NCBI GenBank assembly: GCA_017617495.1 | Contig: JAFZWD010000038.1 | Coordinates: 1-32,143, forward strand | DNA from: Bacteroidales bacterium | Lineage (GTDB): Bacteria; Bacteroidota; Bacteroidia; Bacteroidales; UBA932 | DNA length: 32,143 bases | Reading direction: 5' to 3' | In this document: one piece after another, positions 1 to 8,973 of the stretch | Numbering within the stretch: the stretch's first letter is position 1 | Layout of the letters: every line of letters starts with the position of its first letter | The notes under the pieces: model-generated | What the model saw: the letters and a program-made list of their open reading frames with translations, nothing else | Databases searched by the model: none | What the model was told of the DNA's origin: nothing | Program-made: the position numbers and the translations under genes

Positions 1-1635
1 ATCACGATCAAGAGCCACGCCATCCAGATGGAGTACCAGCGCGGCGGCGAGACCTATCGCCTCAACCTGATCGACACTCCCGGGCACGTGGACTTCTGCT
101 ATGAGGTATCGCGTTCCATCGCCTCCTGCGAGGGCGCGCTGCTGGTCGTGGACGCGTCGCAGGGCATCCAGGCCCAGACGATTTCCAACCTCTACCAGGC
201 CGTGGACCATGGCCTGGAGATTATCCCCGTGCTGAACAAGATCGACATGGACTCCGCCCAGCCGGAACTGGTGACCGACCAGGTGTGCGACCTGCTCGGC
301 TGTGACCCGGAGGACGTGCTGCGGGTATCGGCCCGCACGGGCGAAGGCGTCCAGGCCGTCCTCGACGCCATCGTCGACAAGGTTCCCGCCCCGAAGGGCG
401 ACCCCGACGCCCCGCTGCAGGCCCTCATTTTCGACTCTGTCTTCAACCCCTTCCGCGGGGTGATTGCCTACTTCAAAGTCAAGAACGGCAGCATCCGCAG
501 CGGGCAGAAGGTCAAGTTCTTCGCCACCGGCATGGAATACGAGGCCGACGAGGTGGGCATCCTCAAGATGAAACTGATGCCCACGAAGGAGATTGGCTGC
601 GGCGATGTGGGATATATCATTTCGGGCATCAAGAGCGCGGCCGAAGTCAAGGTGGGTGATACTATAACCGGCGCCGAAAACCCCTGCAGCGAAGCCATCG
701 CAGGGTTCGAGGAGGTCAAGCCGATGGTGTTCGCCGGTATGTACCCCGTGCAGGCCGACAAGTTCGAGGAACTGCGCGCCGTGCTGGAGAAGTTCCAGCT
801 GAACGACGCTTCCTTCGTCTACGAACCGGAAAGCTCGCTGGCCCTGGGAAGCGGTTTCCGTTGCGGGTTCCTCGGTCTTCTTCATTTGGAAATCGTGCAG
901 GAGCGCCTCTTCCGCGAGTTCGATATGGACGTTGTGACCACCGTGCCCAACGTATCCTATAAAGTTTACACTATGCAGGGCGAGGTAATCGATGTGCACA
1001 ACCCCTCGGGCCTGCCGTCGCCCACCTGCATCAGCCGCATCGAGGAGCCTTTCATCCGTGCCCAGATTATCTCCAAGGCAGAATTCTTCGGCCCGGTGAT
1101 GAAGCTCTGCCTGGATAAGCGCGGCACCCTCGTGAGCCAGCATTACATCACCGCCGACCGTGTGGAGCTCAACTACGACATGCCGCTCTCGGAGATAGTC
1201 TTCGACTTCTACGACAAGCTCAAGAGCATCTCCAAAGGCTACGCTTCGTTCGACTACCACATCACGGGTTACCGCCCGGCAAGGCTCGTGAAGCTCGACA
1301 TCCTGCTGAACGGCGAGCCGGCCGACGCCCTCTCCACCCTCATCCACGAGGACAATGCCTACGACTTCGGTCGCAAGATGTGCGTCAAGCTTAAGGACCT
1401 CATCCCGCGCCAGCAGTTCGACATCCCCATCCAGGCTGCAATCGGCGGCAAAATCATCGCCCGCGAAACCGTCAAGCAGGTGCGCAAGGACGTCACGGCC
1501 AAATGCTACGGCGGCGATGTCACCCGCAAGCGCAAGCTGCTCGAGAAGCAGAAGGAAGGCAAGAAGCGGATGCGCCAGATTGGTAAGGTTCAAGTCCCCC
1601 AATCCGCGTTTATGGCGGTGCTCAAACTCGATTAG
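1..1635 (+). CDS. lepA: Elongation factor 4 (LepA), 5'-truncated by the window edge
   Basis: Ribosome-associated GTPase that back-translocates or remodels stalled ribosomes. The reading frame is open from base 1, so the gene begins outside the window; 544 residues are visible against roughly 595-600 in the family. The G1 P-loop and G2 are therefore missing only because of the edge. G3 (DTPGH, codons 25-29 of the visible part) and G4 (NKID, codons 79-82) are present. The C-terminus carries the LepA-specific basic tail with [15 protein letters not shown] followed by [11 protein letters not shown]. The next gene starts 2 nt after the stop, so they may be co-transcribed. Identification is very secure from the motifs and the LepA-only C-terminal domain, which EF-G lacks. 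Confidence 0.97.
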   Translation: MTIKSHAIQMEYQRGGETYRLNLIDTPGHVDFCYEVSRSIASCEGALLVVDASQGIQAQTISNLYQAVDHGLEIIPVLNKIDMDSAQPELVTDQVCDLLGCDPEDVLRVSARTGEGVQAVLDAIVDKVPAPKGDPDAPLQALIFDSVFNPFRGVIAYFKVKNGSIRSGQKVKFFATGMEYEADEVGILKMKLMPTKEIGCGDVGYIISGIKSAAEVKVGDTITGAENPCSEAIAGFEEVKPMVFAGMYPVQADKFEELRAVLEKFQLNDASFVYEPESSLALGSGFRCGFLGLLHLEIVQERLFREFDMDVVTTVPNVSYKVYTMQGEVIDVHNPSGLPSPTCISRIEEPFIRAQIISKAEFFGPVMKLCLDKRGTLVSQHYITADRVELNYDMPLSEIVFDFYDKLKSISKGYASFDYHITGYRPARLVKLDILLNGEPADALSTLIHEDNAYDFGRKMCVKLKDLIPRQQFDIPIQAAIGGKIIARETVKQVRKDVTAKCYGGDVTRKRKLLEKQKEGKKRMRQIGKVQVPQSAFMAVLKLD

Positions 1636-1637
1636 TT

Positions 1638-3509
1638 ATGAAAAAGATACTCCTGTTCGTTGCTGCGGTTCTTCTGGCGGGCCAGATGAATGCGCAGGGC
1701 ATTTTCGTCGAGGCCGAAAACTTCTCGGCCAAGGGCGGATGGTCGGTGGACCAGCAGTTCATGGACCTTATGGGTTCTCCCTACCTGATAGCGCACGGCA
1801 TGGGCAAGCCCGTGGCCGATGCGACCACCCAGGTGGAGATTCCCACGGCTGGAGTATGGCATGTGTGGGTGCGCTCCTACAACTGGACCGCCCCCTGGAC
1901 GGCAGCCAAAGGCCCCGGAGCGTTCAAGGTAAAGCTTAACGGCAAGGCGCTCAAAGCCACCCTCGGCACCGAAGGCGACAAATGGTGCTGGCAATATGCC
2001 GGTAGCGCGAAGCTCAAGGCGGGAAGCTGCAAGCTGGCGCTGAGCGACCAAACAGGATTCGACGGGCGCTGCGATGCGCTCTGGCTGAGCCAGGATGCGG
2101 GCGCGGTGCCTCCGGAAGATGTGGCCGCGCTGGAAGCCTTCCGCCGTTCCCACGGAGCCCTGCCCACTGAACCCGCCGACGGCGGAGAATATGATTTTGT
2201 GGTGATAGGAGGAGGCGTCGCGGGAATGTGCGCCGCCGTGTCCGCAGCCCGTTTCGGCTGCAAGGTGGCGCTGGTGAACGACCGGCCGGTGCCCGGAGGC
2301 AACAATTCTTCGGAGATACGCGTGCACCTTGGGGCCTACATCGAGCAGGAGCCCTACCCGGCGCTGGGCAGGATGCTCCGCGAGTTCGGCCATTCCAAGG
2401 AAGGCAATGCCCAGCCGGCGGCCAACTATGAGGATGATAAGAAGATAGCCTTCCTGCAGGGCCAGGAAGGCCTCACATATCTGCCCTGCTTCAGGGCGGT
2501 GAGCGTCGAAATGGACGGCAGCAGAATCGCCTCGGTGGTTATACGTAACATCGAATCCGGCGAAGAGCTCCGCCTCAAGGCGCCGGTTTTTGCCGACTGC
2601 ACTGGCGACGGCAACCTCGGGTTCCTCGCTGGCGCCGACTTTATGATGGGCCGCGAGGGCCGCGACGAGTATGGTGAAGCCCTTGCCCCCGAAAAGGGCG
2701 ACAAGATGACTATGGGTGCATCCGTGCAGTGGTACAGCGTCGAGGACGCAAAGAAATCGACTTTTCCCGAATTCGAATACGGCGTAAAGTTCAACGAAGC
2801 CAACAGCGAGAAGGTGCTGATGGGCGAGTGGACCTGGGAAACCGGGCTCAATCTCGACCAGATTCACGATGCCGAGCGCATCCGCGACTACGGCCTGCTG
2901 GTGGTCTACTCCAACTGGAGCTTCCTCAAAAACCATTACTCCAAGAAGGCCGATTGCGCAAAGCGCTCCCTAGGCTGGGTGGCCTATGTGGCCGGCAGGC
3001 GAGAATCGCGCAGGCTCCTCGGCGACTATGTTCTCAAGCAGGACGATGTGGACAAGCAGGTTTTCCACGAGGACGCATCCTTCACTACCACCTGGCACTT
3101 CGACCTGCACTTCCCGGATCCCGCGAACACCGCCAACTTCCCCGGGAACGAATTCAAGGCCGCCACTAAGAACAATCTGATTTATCGCTACGCAGTCCCT
3201 TACAGGTGCCTGTATTCACGCAATGTCGACAATCTGTTTATGGCCGGTCGCGACATCTCGGCCACGCACGTGGCCTTCGGCTCCACACGCCTGATGCGCA
3301 CCTGCGGCATGATGGGAGAAGTGGTCGGAATGGCCGCCAGCATCTGCAAGGACAAAGGCACCACGCCCCGCGGCATCTATCAGCATTATCTGCCTGAACT
3401 CAAGGCCCTCATGCGCAAAGGCGCAGCCCGCACGGACATCGAGCTGCCCGACAACCAGCACTTTAACCTCGGCCGCAACCTTGACAAGCCGAAGGGTATA
3501 GTTCACTGA
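1638..3509 (+). CDS. Secreted FAD-dependent oxidoreductase with N-terminal beta-sandwich-like domain
   Basis: 623 residues. Residues 1-19 look like a Sec signal peptide (MKK, hydrophobic core, NAQ at the end), so the product is exported. Residues about 22-165 resemble a carbohydrate-binding or golvesin-like beta-sandwich (AENF, VWHVWVRSYNW, FKVKLNGK). A Rossmann FAD-binding signature VVIGGGVAGMCAAVSAAR lies near residue 190 (GGGVAG at 192-197), followed by GGNNSSEIRVHLGA, typical of the FAD_oxidored (PF12831) group. A second conserved block near the C-terminus (NLFMAGRDISATHVAFGSTRLM) supports a complete fold. The substrate cannot be read from sequence; relatives sit with polysaccharide-degradation genes, so a sugar or glycan substrate is an inference. 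The ATG is 2 nt past the lepA stop. Confidence 0.85.
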   Translation: MKKILLFVAAVLLAGQMNAQGIFVEAENFSAKGGWSVDQQFMDLMGSPYLIAHGMGKPVADATTQVEIPTAGVWHVWVRSYNWTAPWTAAKGPGAFKVKLNGKALKATLGTEGDKWCWQYAGSAKLKAGSCKLALSDQTGFDGRCDALWLSQDAGAVPPEDVAALEAFRRSHGALPTEPADGGEYDFVVIGGGVAGMCAAVSAARFGCKVALVNDRPVPGGNNSSEIRVHLGAYIEQEPYPALGRMLREFGHSKEGNAQPAANYEDDKKIAFLQGQEGLTYLPCFRAVSVEMDGSRIASVVIRNIESGEELRLKAPVFADCTGDGNLGFLAGADFMMGREGRDEYGEALAPEKGDKMTMGASVQWYSVEDAKKSTFPEFEYGVKFNEANSEKVLMGEWTWETGLNLDQIHDAERIRDYGLLVVYSNWSFLKNHYSKKADCAKRSLGWVAYVAGRRESRRLLGDYVLKQDDVDKQVFHEDASFTTTWHFDLHFPDPANTANFPGNEFKAATKNNLIYRYAVPYRCLYSRNVDNLFMAGRDISATHVAFGSTRLMRTCGMMGEVVGMAASICKDKGTTPRGIYQHYLPELKALMRKGAARTDIELPDNQHFNLGRNLDKPKGIVH

Positions 3510-3516
3510 TTTTTAT

Positions 3517-3524
3517 TATATTTG
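3517..3524 (+). promoter_or_regulatory. Bacteroidetes -7 box of the transketolase promoter
   Basis: TATATTTG matches the Bacteroidetes TAnnTTTG consensus. It sits in the 20-nt gap between the oxidoreductase stop and the ATG at 3530. A start site 4-7 nt downstream would fall on or beside the ATG, giving an almost leaderless mRNA. No clear -33 TTTG was found. Confidence 0.5.
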
Positions 3525-3529
3525 TACAT

Positions 3530-4366
3530 ATGAAAACTGTACAGGAACTTCAGGACATTGCTTCCCAGGTCCGGCGCGACATCGTGCGTATGGTGAGCGC
3601 GGCAAAATCCGGCCATCCGGGGGGCTCTCTGAGCAGTACGGACATCCTTACCGCTCTGTTTTTCGATGAGATGAAACAAGATCCCGCCACGTGGCGGCGC
3701 GATGCCAAGGGACAGGACGCATTCATCCTGTCGGCCGGGCATCTGGCTCCGGTGTATTACTCGGTGCTGGCGCGCGCGGGCTACTTCAAACCCGAGCTGA
3801 TGGGCACTCTGCGTAAGTTCGGCACCAAGCTCCAGGGACATCCCGCCGTCGGGTACATCGACGGCGTCTTCCAACCCTCCGGCTCCCTCGGGCAGGGACT
3901 TTCCGCCGCCGCAGGCATCGCCCTCAGCAAAAAGATGAGCAGAGAGCCCGAGCGAGTGTTTACGCTGCTTGGCGACGGCGAGTGCGAGGAAGGTCAGGTT
4001 TGGGAAGCGGCGATGTTCGCCCTTCACCACAAGCTCGACAACCTCGTGGCCATGACCGACTGGAACGGCATGCAGATCGACGGCCCTATCGAGAGCGTCA
4101 CCGGCATCGGCGAGCTGGGCGAAAAGTGGCTCGCTTTCGGCTGGGACGTCATCGAGGCGGACGGACACGACTTCGAGAGCATCCTGAGCGCCTTCAAACT
4201 TGCCCGCAAGCAGAACGGCAAGCCCAAGATGATACTCTTCCACACCGAGATGGGCCACGGCGTGGACTTTATGGCCGGTTCTCATTCGTGGCACGGCAAG
4301 GCCCCCAGCGCAGAGCAGTGCGAGGCCGCCCTTGCCCAGCTTAAAGAAACTTTGGGAGACTATTAG
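3530..4366 (+). CDS. Transketolase, N-terminal (TPP-binding) subunit
   Basis: 278 residues, equal to the N-terminal half of transketolase. The thiamine diphosphate/Mg motif starts at GDG (148-150) and ends at N179 in TDWNGMQID. Conserved substrate or cofactor histidines are visible in SGHPGG (H28), SAGHLAP (H71) and LQGHP (H104). With the next gene it forms the two-chain transketolase of the non-oxidative pentose phosphate pathway, cytoplasmic. The split form is common in Bacteroidetes and Gram-positives; DXP synthase is excluded because that protein is a single longer chain. The stop codon is 1 nt before the start of the partner gene, so translational coupling is likely. Confidence 0.93.
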   Translation: MKTVQELQDIASQVRRDIVRMVSAAKSGHPGGSLSSTDILTALFFDEMKQDPATWRRDAKGQDAFILSAGHLAPVYYSVLARAGYFKPELMGTLRKFGTKLQGHPAVGYIDGVFQPSGSLGQGLSAAAGIALSKKMSREPERVFTLLGDGECEEGQVWEAAMFALHHKLDNLVAMTDWNGMQIDGPIESVTGIGELGEKWLAFGWDVIEADGHDFESILSAFKLARKQNGKPKMILFHTEMGHGVDFMAGSHSWHGKAPSAEQCEAALAQLKETLGDY

Positions 4367-4367
4367 T

Positions 4368-5321
4368 ATGAAGAAATATATCGATACCGGAAAGAAAGAC
4401 ACCCGCAGCGGATTCGGCGCGGGTCTCCTCGAAGCGGGCAGGGCCGATGCCAACGTGGTAGCCCTCGCCGCCGACCTCAAGGGTTCCCTTAAGATGGATG
4501 CCTTTGCGGCTGAATTCCCCGAAAGGTTCATCGAATGCGGCATTGCCGAAGCCAATATGGTGGGCGTCGCCGCGGGTCTCGCCCTCACCGGCAAGGTGCC
4601 CTTCTGCGGCTCCTTCGCGGAATTTATCACAGGCCGCGTATACGACCAGGTGCGCCAGGAGGTGGCATATGGCCATACCAACGTCAAACTTGCGTCTTCC
4701 CATGCGGGAATCACCCTCGGAGAGGACGGCGCAACTCACCAGACCATGGAAGATGTCGCCCTTATGCGCGCCCTTCCCGGAATGACGGTGCTGGTGCCCT
4801 GCGACTACAACCAGACGGTGCAGGCAACAAAGGCCGCTGCCAAGTTCGTCGGCCCGGTCTACCTGCGTTTCGGCCGCCCGAGCGTGCCCAACTTCACCGA
4901 CCCGGCGGAGCCCTTCGAGATAGGCAAGGTATATGAGATCAACCCCGGCAGCGACGTCACCCTCATCGCCAACGGACATCTCGTGTGGGAGGCCCTCCAG
5001 GCGGCCGAGGCCCTCGAGGCCGAAGGCATCAGCGCAGCGGTGCTCAATGTAGCCACCGTCAAGCCGCTGGACGAAAAAGCCATCGTCGCTTCCGTCGCTA
5101 AGACCGGCGCGGTGGTGGTAGCGGAGGAGCATAACGCCTACGGCGGACTCGGCGAAGCCATTGCCAGCGCCCTCGCTGCCCAGGCTCCCGCCCCGATAGA
5201 GTTCGTGAACGGCGGCGACCGTTTCGGCCAGAGCGGCACTCCCGCCGAGCTCATGCAGTACTACGGACTCGACGCCGCCCATATCGCGGCAGCGGCGAAA
5301 AAAGCCATCGCGCGCAAATAA
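4368..5321 (+). CDS. Transketolase, C-terminal subunit
   Basis: 317 residues when started at ATG 4368, directly after the stop of the N-terminal subunit (TAG-T-ATG). A further upstream in-frame start at 4332 would lie inside the partner gene and adds non-conserved residues, so 4368 is preferred. The pyrimidine-binding domain carries the catalytic glutamate in ERFIECGIAEANM (E61) that activates the thiamine ring. The C-terminal third (VTLIANGHLVWEALQAAE, AVVVAEEHNAYGGLG) is the transketolase C domain. It should act only as a complex with the 3530-4366 product, moving two-carbon ketol groups between sugar phosphates. Confidence 0.93.
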   Translation: MKKYIDTGKKDTRSGFGAGLLEAGRADANVVALAADLKGSLKMDAFAAEFPERFIECGIAEANMVGVAAGLALTGKVPFCGSFAEFITGRVYDQVRQEVAYGHTNVKLASSHAGITLGEDGATHQTMEDVALMRALPGMTVLVPCDYNQTVQATKAAAKFVGPVYLRFGRPSVPNFTDPAEPFEIGKVYEINPGSDVTLIANGHLVWEALQAAEALEAEGISAAVLNVATVKPLDEKAIVASVAKTGAVVVAEEHNAYGGLGEAIASALAAQAPAPIEFVNGGDRFGQSGTPAELMQYYGLDAAHIAAAAKKAIARK

Positions 5322-5374
5322 ACCTTTGCAGCGGTTCCGCGTCCGTATAAGAAGCGGCAGCGACCGAAACTTCT

Positions 5375-5872
5375 ATGCAGGACAGCGAATTCAACGACAT
5401 CGTCCGAGAGTACAGCGAACCGTTGTACTGGCACATCCGTGGTATCGTGAACAGCCACGAGGATGCCGACGACATACTTCAGGACACATTCGTAAAGATA
5501 TGGCGGTCTCTTCCGGATTTCCGGGGCGAGTCCGCCGTTTCTACCTGGGTATGGCGAATTGCCACCAACGAGGCGCTTTCCTTCCTTCGTAAAAGGCGCG
5601 TGCGCGCGATGCTCCAGTTCAAGAGCATCGACGAGCAGGCAGAGCGCACCGTCAGCGGGGACCCCTGGTTCAACGGCGACGAGGCGGCGCGCAAACTCTC
5701 CGTCGCCATCGCGAAGCTGCCGGACAAGCAGCGGGCGGTATTCCACATGCGCTATTACGAGGAGATGCCATACGAGCAGATTGCGGAAATCACGGGCACG
5801 TCGGTGGGCGCCCTGAAGGCATCTTACCACATCGCGCAGAAAAAAATCAAAGAACAATTAAACCTTTTATAA
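5375..5872 (+). CDS. ECF-type RNA polymerase sigma factor
   Basis: 165 residues. Region 2 is present (DADDILQDTFVKIWRSL, then FRGESAVSTWVWRIATNEALSFLRK, the -10 recognition and melting part) and region 4 at the C-terminus (QRAVFHMRYYEEMPYEQIAEITG, then SVGALKASYHIAQKKI, a helix-turn-helix for -35 contact). Regions 1 and 3 are absent, as in the extracytoplasmic-function group. It is followed 3 nt later by a small membrane protein and then by a Spy-like periplasmic protein, a layout seen in Bacteroidetes envelope-stress cassettes. The inducing signal is unknown. The 53-nt upstream gap shows no convincing housekeeping promoter, so autoregulation is possible but not shown. Confidence 0.92.
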   Translation: MQDSEFNDIVREYSEPLYWHIRGIVNSHEDADDILQDTFVKIWRSLPDFRGESAVSTWVWRIATNEALSFLRKRRVRAMLQFKSIDEQAERTVSGDPWFNGDEAARKLSVAIAKLPDKQRAVFHMRYYEEMPYEQIAEITGTSVGALKASYHIAQKKIKEQLNLL

Positions 5873-5875
5873 GCA

Positions 5876-6169
5876 ATGGAATCTAAACAGTCGGTTATGA
5901 AGAACAAGAGTTCATATTCCGTTCCGGAAGGATACTTCGAGGACCTGCAGCGCAGGCTCTCGGGTATTCCCGCACGCGAGCCCCGCAGAACGGCGGTTCG
6001 CAGGCTGACTCCCTACCTCGCCCTTGCGGCGAGTTTCGCCCTGATAGTGGCGGTGGGGACGGCAGTGCTGCGCAAGACCGTGCCGCCCGTGGCCAGCGAG
6101 CAGGAGATCATCGAGTATCTGATCGATTCGGATATGACCCTTGCCCAGATTATTGATTATTTACCTTAA
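5876..6169 (+). CDS. Small single-pass membrane protein, possible anti-sigma partner
   Basis: 97 residues. The N-terminal 45 residues are charged and contain the motif SVPEGYFEDLQRRLSGI; a single hydrophobic segment spans about residues 46-66 (YLALAASFALIVAVGTAVL); the C-terminus ends in EIIEYLIDSDMTLAQIIDYL. Short proteins with a VPEGYFE motif and one membrane helix commonly follow ECF sigma genes in Bacteroidetes. The start ATG is 3 nt after the sigma factor stop, so the two are almost surely co-transcribed. An anti-sigma or sensor role is inferred only from position and topology; no zinc-binding anti-sigma (ZAS) motif is visible. Confidence 0.75.
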   Translation: MESKQSVMKNKSSYSVPEGYFEDLQRRLSGIPAREPRRTAVRRLTPYLALAASFALIVAVGTAVLRKTVPPVASEQEIIEYLIDSDMTLAQIIDYLP

Positions 6170-6181
6170 ATCCCATTTATT

Positions 6182-6712
6182 ATGAAAAAGTTTATCGCCA
6201 TGTTCGCAGCTGCAGCATTTGTGCTGAGCGCGTTCGCCCAGGCTCCCGCAAAGCCCGGCAAGAATGCGGAATTCCGCAAACAGCAGAAAGAAAGGCTCCA
6301 GGCCGAGAAGATAGCTTACATCACTTCCCAGCTCGAGCTCACTCCCGAAGAGGCCCAGGTTTTCTGGCCCGTCTACAACAAGGCTCAGGCCGAACTTAAG
6401 GATGCCAACAAGGCTGTCGGCGAAAAGATGAAGGCCGTCAAGACCGCCCTTAAGGAAAATGCCGCCGACGACGAGGTCGGAAAGCTCCTGAAAGAGTACA
6501 CCAAGGCCCGCGGCGACAAGAAAGATGTGATGGCCGCCTACTCCGACCAGTTCGTTAAGGTCGTAGGACCTGTCAAGGCCGCCAAGCTCTACATTGCCGA
6601 GGAAAGCTTCCGCAAGCAGCAGATCGGCCGTCTCGGCGGAAACGAGGGACATCGTCCCGGCGGACAGCGCCCCGGTGAGGGTGGCCCCAACCGCCCCATG
6701 GCCCGCGAATAG
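6182..6712 (+). CDS. Spy/CpxP-like periplasmic protein
   Basis: 176 residues with a signal peptide (MKKFIAMFAAAAFVLSAFA, cleavage near residue 19-20). The mature part is rich in Lys, Glu, Ala and Gln and predicted helical, with the motif LELTPEEAQVFWPVYNKAQAEL, the kind of L-T-x-E-E-A sequence found in Spy/CpxP and LTXXQ-type periplasmic chaperones or metal-stress proteins. The tail is Gly/Pro/Arg-rich (GHRPGGQRPGEGGPNRP) and probably disordered. It lies 12 nt after the small membrane protein and is followed by a terminator, so it is the last gene of the sigma-factor operon and a plausible envelope-stress output or sensor. The exact role is unproven. Confidence 0.75.
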   Translation: MKKFIAMFAAAAFVLSAFAQAPAKPGKNAEFRKQQKERLQAEKIAYITSQLELTPEEAQVFWPVYNKAQAELKDANKAVGEKMKAVKTALKENAADDEVGKLLKEYTKARGDKKDVMAAYSDQFVKVVGPVKAAKLYIAEESFRKQQIGRLGGNEGHRPGGQRPGEGGPNRPMARE

Positions 6713-6767
6713 AAATCTTCACCAATCAGTTTAGTTTCTCAGTTTATCAAAAGGACGGGACGTCGCG

Positions 6768-6786
6768 AGGCGTTCCGCCTTTTTTA
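6768..6786 (+). terminator. Rho-independent terminator after the Spy-like gene
   Basis: Stem AGGCG / CGCCT (6768-6772 and 6776-6780) with loop TTC runs straight into a T-rich tract (TTTTTTATT). It closes the 5375-6712 operon and insulates it from tatA. Confidence 0.7.
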
Positions 6787-6803
6787 TTGTTATGGAATTT
6801 TGC

Positions 6804-6811
6804 TATATTTG
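6804..6811 (+). promoter_or_regulatory. Bacteroidetes -7 box for the tatA-menG operon
   Basis: TATATTTG matches TAnnTTTG, 34 nt upstream of the tatA ATG and just after the preceding terminator. The -33 element is not clear. Confidence 0.55.
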
Positions 6812-6844
6812 TGGGGATTAGCGGAAATTAATAACGAACTGAAT

Positions 6845-7057
6845 ATGAAATCTCTTTTACTTTTTCAGAATCTCGGCGTGTGGGAAATCCTGATTATCGC
6901 CTTCATAGTGCTCCTTCTTTTCGGCGGCAAGAAGATTCCCGAGCTTATGCACGGAATCGGCAAGGGCGTCAAGAGCTTCAAGAAGGGAATGAACGAGGTT
7001 GAGGAGGAAATCAACAAGGCAGCCGAGGATTCCGACAAGGATAACTATCAGAAATAA
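6845..7057 (+). CDS. tatA: Sec-independent translocase subunit TatA
   Basis: 70 residues from ATG 6845; a more upstream in-frame start at 6800 would lie on the -7 promoter box and is rejected. One N-terminal hydrophobic helix ([17 protein letters not shown]) with the conserved F-G hinge is followed by an amphipathic helix ([23 protein letters not shown]) and an acidic tail. TatA oligomers form the pore that lets folded proteins cross the inner membrane when TatC has bound a twin-arginine signal. The stop overlaps the tatC start by one base (TAATG), indicating translational coupling. No separate tatB is present, as is common in this phylum. Confidence 0.93.
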   Translation: MKSLLLFQNLGVWEILIIAFIVLLLFGGKKIPELMHGIGKGVKSFKKGMNEVEEEINKAAEDSDKDNYQK

Positions 7058-7827
7058 TGGAGGAAATGTCCTTCTGGGACCATCTGGAAGCGCTCAGATG
7101 GTGCCTTCTCCGTGTAGTAATAGTCCTTTTTATTGCTTTGGTGGGGTGCTTTGTCGCCCTGCCTAATGTTTTTGATACCTGGATACTGGGCCCGGCGCAT
7201 GCCGATTTTTTCGTCTATAAGTGGTTCGCCTTCATGTATGGTGAGGGGAGCGACGTCAACATAATAAATATCAACGTCGCGTCGCAGTTTATGACGCACA
7301 TCACCACCTCTCTCTGGATAGCGCTGGTGCTCACTTTCCCTTACCTGATGTACCAGATATGGGTGTTTGTGAAGCCGGCCCTCTATCCCCAGGAAATCAA
7401 GGGGGTTAAGGGTGCGTTCGTGGGCGGAACCGTGTTGTTTTACCTGGGTTGCGCGGTGGGATACCTGATCGTTTTTCCCATCATCTTCAAGTTCCTCACG
7501 CAGTATCAGGTTTCGCAGGAAATTGTCAATCAGATATCGCTCAATTCCTATATGGGCATATTCCTGATGATGATTTTTATAATGGGTCTTGTCTTCGAGA
7601 TGCCGATGCTTGCGTGGCTGCTGTCGCAGCTTGGCGTGCTCCGCAAGCCCTTCCTCCGGAAGTACCGCAAGCACGCGGTCGTGGTGCTTCTGGTGCTGGC
7701 CGCCATCATAACTCCGACTGGTGATCCATTTACGCTTATGGTGGTGTTCCTGCCGCTGTATCTGCTTTATGAATTCTCCATTGTGCTGGTTCGCGACGGC
7801 GAGCCGGAACTGAGTGTAACCGACTGA
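7057..7827 (+). CDS. tatC: Twin-arginine translocase subunit TatC
   Basis: 256 residues with six hydrophobic segments. The family N-terminus MSFWDHLEALRWCLLRV (the SFxxHLxELRxR signature) is clear, as are the conserved FVKPALYPQEIKGV and the late FEMPMLAWLLSQLGVL block. It is the receptor for twin-arginine signal peptides and acts with the TatA encoded immediately upstream. A roughly 40-residue loop between the first two membrane segments faces the periplasm. The gene is in the same operon as the menaquinone genes, which fits exported redox enzymes that use quinones, but that link is only inferred. Confidence 0.95.
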   Translation: MEEMSFWDHLEALRWCLLRVVIVLFIALVGCFVALPNVFDTWILGPAHADFFVYKWFAFMYGEGSDVNIININVASQFMTHITTSLWIALVLTFPYLMYQIWVFVKPALYPQEIKGVKGAFVGGTVLFYLGCAVGYLIVFPIIFKFLTQYQVSQEIVNQISLNSYMGIFLMMIFIMGLVFEMPMLAWLLSQLGVLRKPFLRKYRKHAVVVLLVLAAIITPTGDPFTLMVVFLPLYLLYEFSIVLVRDGEPELSVTD

Positions 7828-7829
7828 AA

Positions 7830-8738
7830 ATGAGTAAATTTTCCGCTGCTGTTTCGTCTATGCGTCTGCGCACTCTGCCGCTCTCGCTGGCGGGAGTAAT
7901 ACTGGGTTCGATGCTGGCGGTGGCAGACTTCCAGGTGAACCCCCGGGTGGTGGTGCTGGTTTGCGTCACTACCGTCTGCCTCCAGATTCTTTCCAACCTT
8001 TGCAACGAGCTTGGCGACGTGCTTCACGGCACGGACACCGCCGAGCGTGTAGGCCCCGCTTACGGGCTCAACGGCGGCGAGCTCTCCATTGGCGGGATGA
8101 AGGACCTCATCGCAGGCGCGGTTATCGCCTGCTGCATCTCCGGGGCGGCAATGATTCATCTCTCCTTCGGCACATTCCTGTGCCTCGAGAGCATCTGCAT
8201 GCTGCTTCTGGGCGCCTGCGCAATTACTGCCGCGATGCGCTACACGCTCGGCCGCAACCCCTACGGCTATCGCGGGCTGGGGGACCTCTACGTCTTTATC
8301 TTCTTTGGGATAGTAAGCGTCACGGGCTCATATTTTGTCTGCGCGCACACCCTGCTCGGCTGGAAGCTGCTTCTGCCCGCAGCGGCAATCGGCTTCTTCA
8401 GCGTAGGAGTTCTGAATGTCAATAACATACGCGATATGGCTTCCGATGCGCCCAACCGCCGCACGGTCGCTATCCGCCTCGGAGTTCACAGGGCGCGCAT
8501 CTACCAGACGGTGCTCATTTGCCTTGGCTGGCTGAGTATGATCGCCTACTGCGCGCTGCGCTTCGTGGACTGGAAGCACTGGATTTACTTTGCGGTGCTG
8601 CCGCTCTTTATCCTCCATCTACGCATGGTCTGGACCCGCACCGGACGCAGCCTGGACGCCGCCCTGCCGCTGCTGGTGATGAGCACTTTCGCGCTGTCGG
8701 TGCTGGCTTCGCTGGGCTTCTGCGCATATCTTTTCTGA
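7830..8738 (+). CDS. menA: 1,4-dihydroxy-2-naphthoate polyprenyltransferase (MenA)
   Basis: 302 residues, UbiA-family integral membrane prenyltransferase with about eight membrane segments. The first polar motif reads [21 protein letters not shown], the MenA version of the NDxxD site that holds the Mg-diphosphate; the second reads [21 protein letters not shown]. It attaches a polyprenyl chain to 1,4-dihydroxy-2-naphthoate to form demethylmenaquinone, the substrate of MenG encoded two genes downstream. The first motif has E where many homologues have D, which is tolerated in MenA proteins. The ATG lies 2 nt after the tatC stop. Confidence 0.93.
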   Translation: MSKFSAAVSSMRLRTLPLSLAGVILGSMLAVADFQVNPRVVVLVCVTTVCLQILSNLCNELGDVLHGTDTAERVGPAYGLNGGELSIGGMKDLIAGAVIACCISGAAMIHLSFGTFLCLESICMLLLGACAITAAMRYTLGRNPYGYRGLGDLYVFIFFGIVSVTGSYFVCAHTLLGWKLLLPAAAIGFFSVGVLNVNNIRDMASDAPNRRTVAIRLGVHRARIYQTVLICLGWLSMIAYCALRFVDWKHWIYFAVLPLFILHLRMVWTRTGRSLDAALPLLVMSTFALSVLASLGFCAYLF

Positions 8739-8739
8739 C

Positions 8740-8970
8740 GTGGGGCTGCTCAGGAAAATACTCATCTTCCCGTTTGTCCTGCTGATCCGCTTCTACCAGG
8801 TCTGCATTTCGCCGCTCACGCCCCCGAGCTGCCGCTTTACGCCCACCTGCTCGCAATACGCGCTGGAGGCCTTCCGCAAATACGGCCCGTTCAAGGGTTT
8901 CTGGCTGAGTTTCAAGCGGATACTGCGCTGCCGTCCAGGCGGAGGAAGCGGTTACGACCCTGTGCCATAG
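8740..8970 (+). CDS. yidD: Membrane protein insertion efficiency factor YidD
   Basis: 76 residues starting with GTG at 8740, 1 nt after the menA stop; no ATG gives a full-length product. The family hallmark is unmistakable: [20 protein letters not shown] followed by SQYALEAF and ending in [15 protein letters not shown]. YidD is a small peripheral membrane protein thought to help YidC-dependent insertion. It is usually next to rnpA/yidC; here it sits between two menaquinone genes, probably simply as part of a tightly packed operon. Confidence 0.94.
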   Translation: MGLLRKILIFPFVLLIRFYQVCISPLTPPSCRFTPTCSQYALEAFRKYGPFKGFWLSFKRILRCRPGGGSGYDPVP

Positions 8971-8973
8971 CCT

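Noticed and set aside
4332..4367. Earlier start for the transketolase C-terminal subunit
   Set aside because: It would overlap the end of the partner gene and adds non-conserved residues; the ATG at 4368, right after the stop codon, fits better.
5322..5374. Possible promoter for the ECF sigma gene (TTTG at 5325, TATAAG at 5346)
   Set aside because: The -7 candidate does not match TAnnTTTG, and no recognisable ECF promoter pair is visible; not strong enough to annotate.
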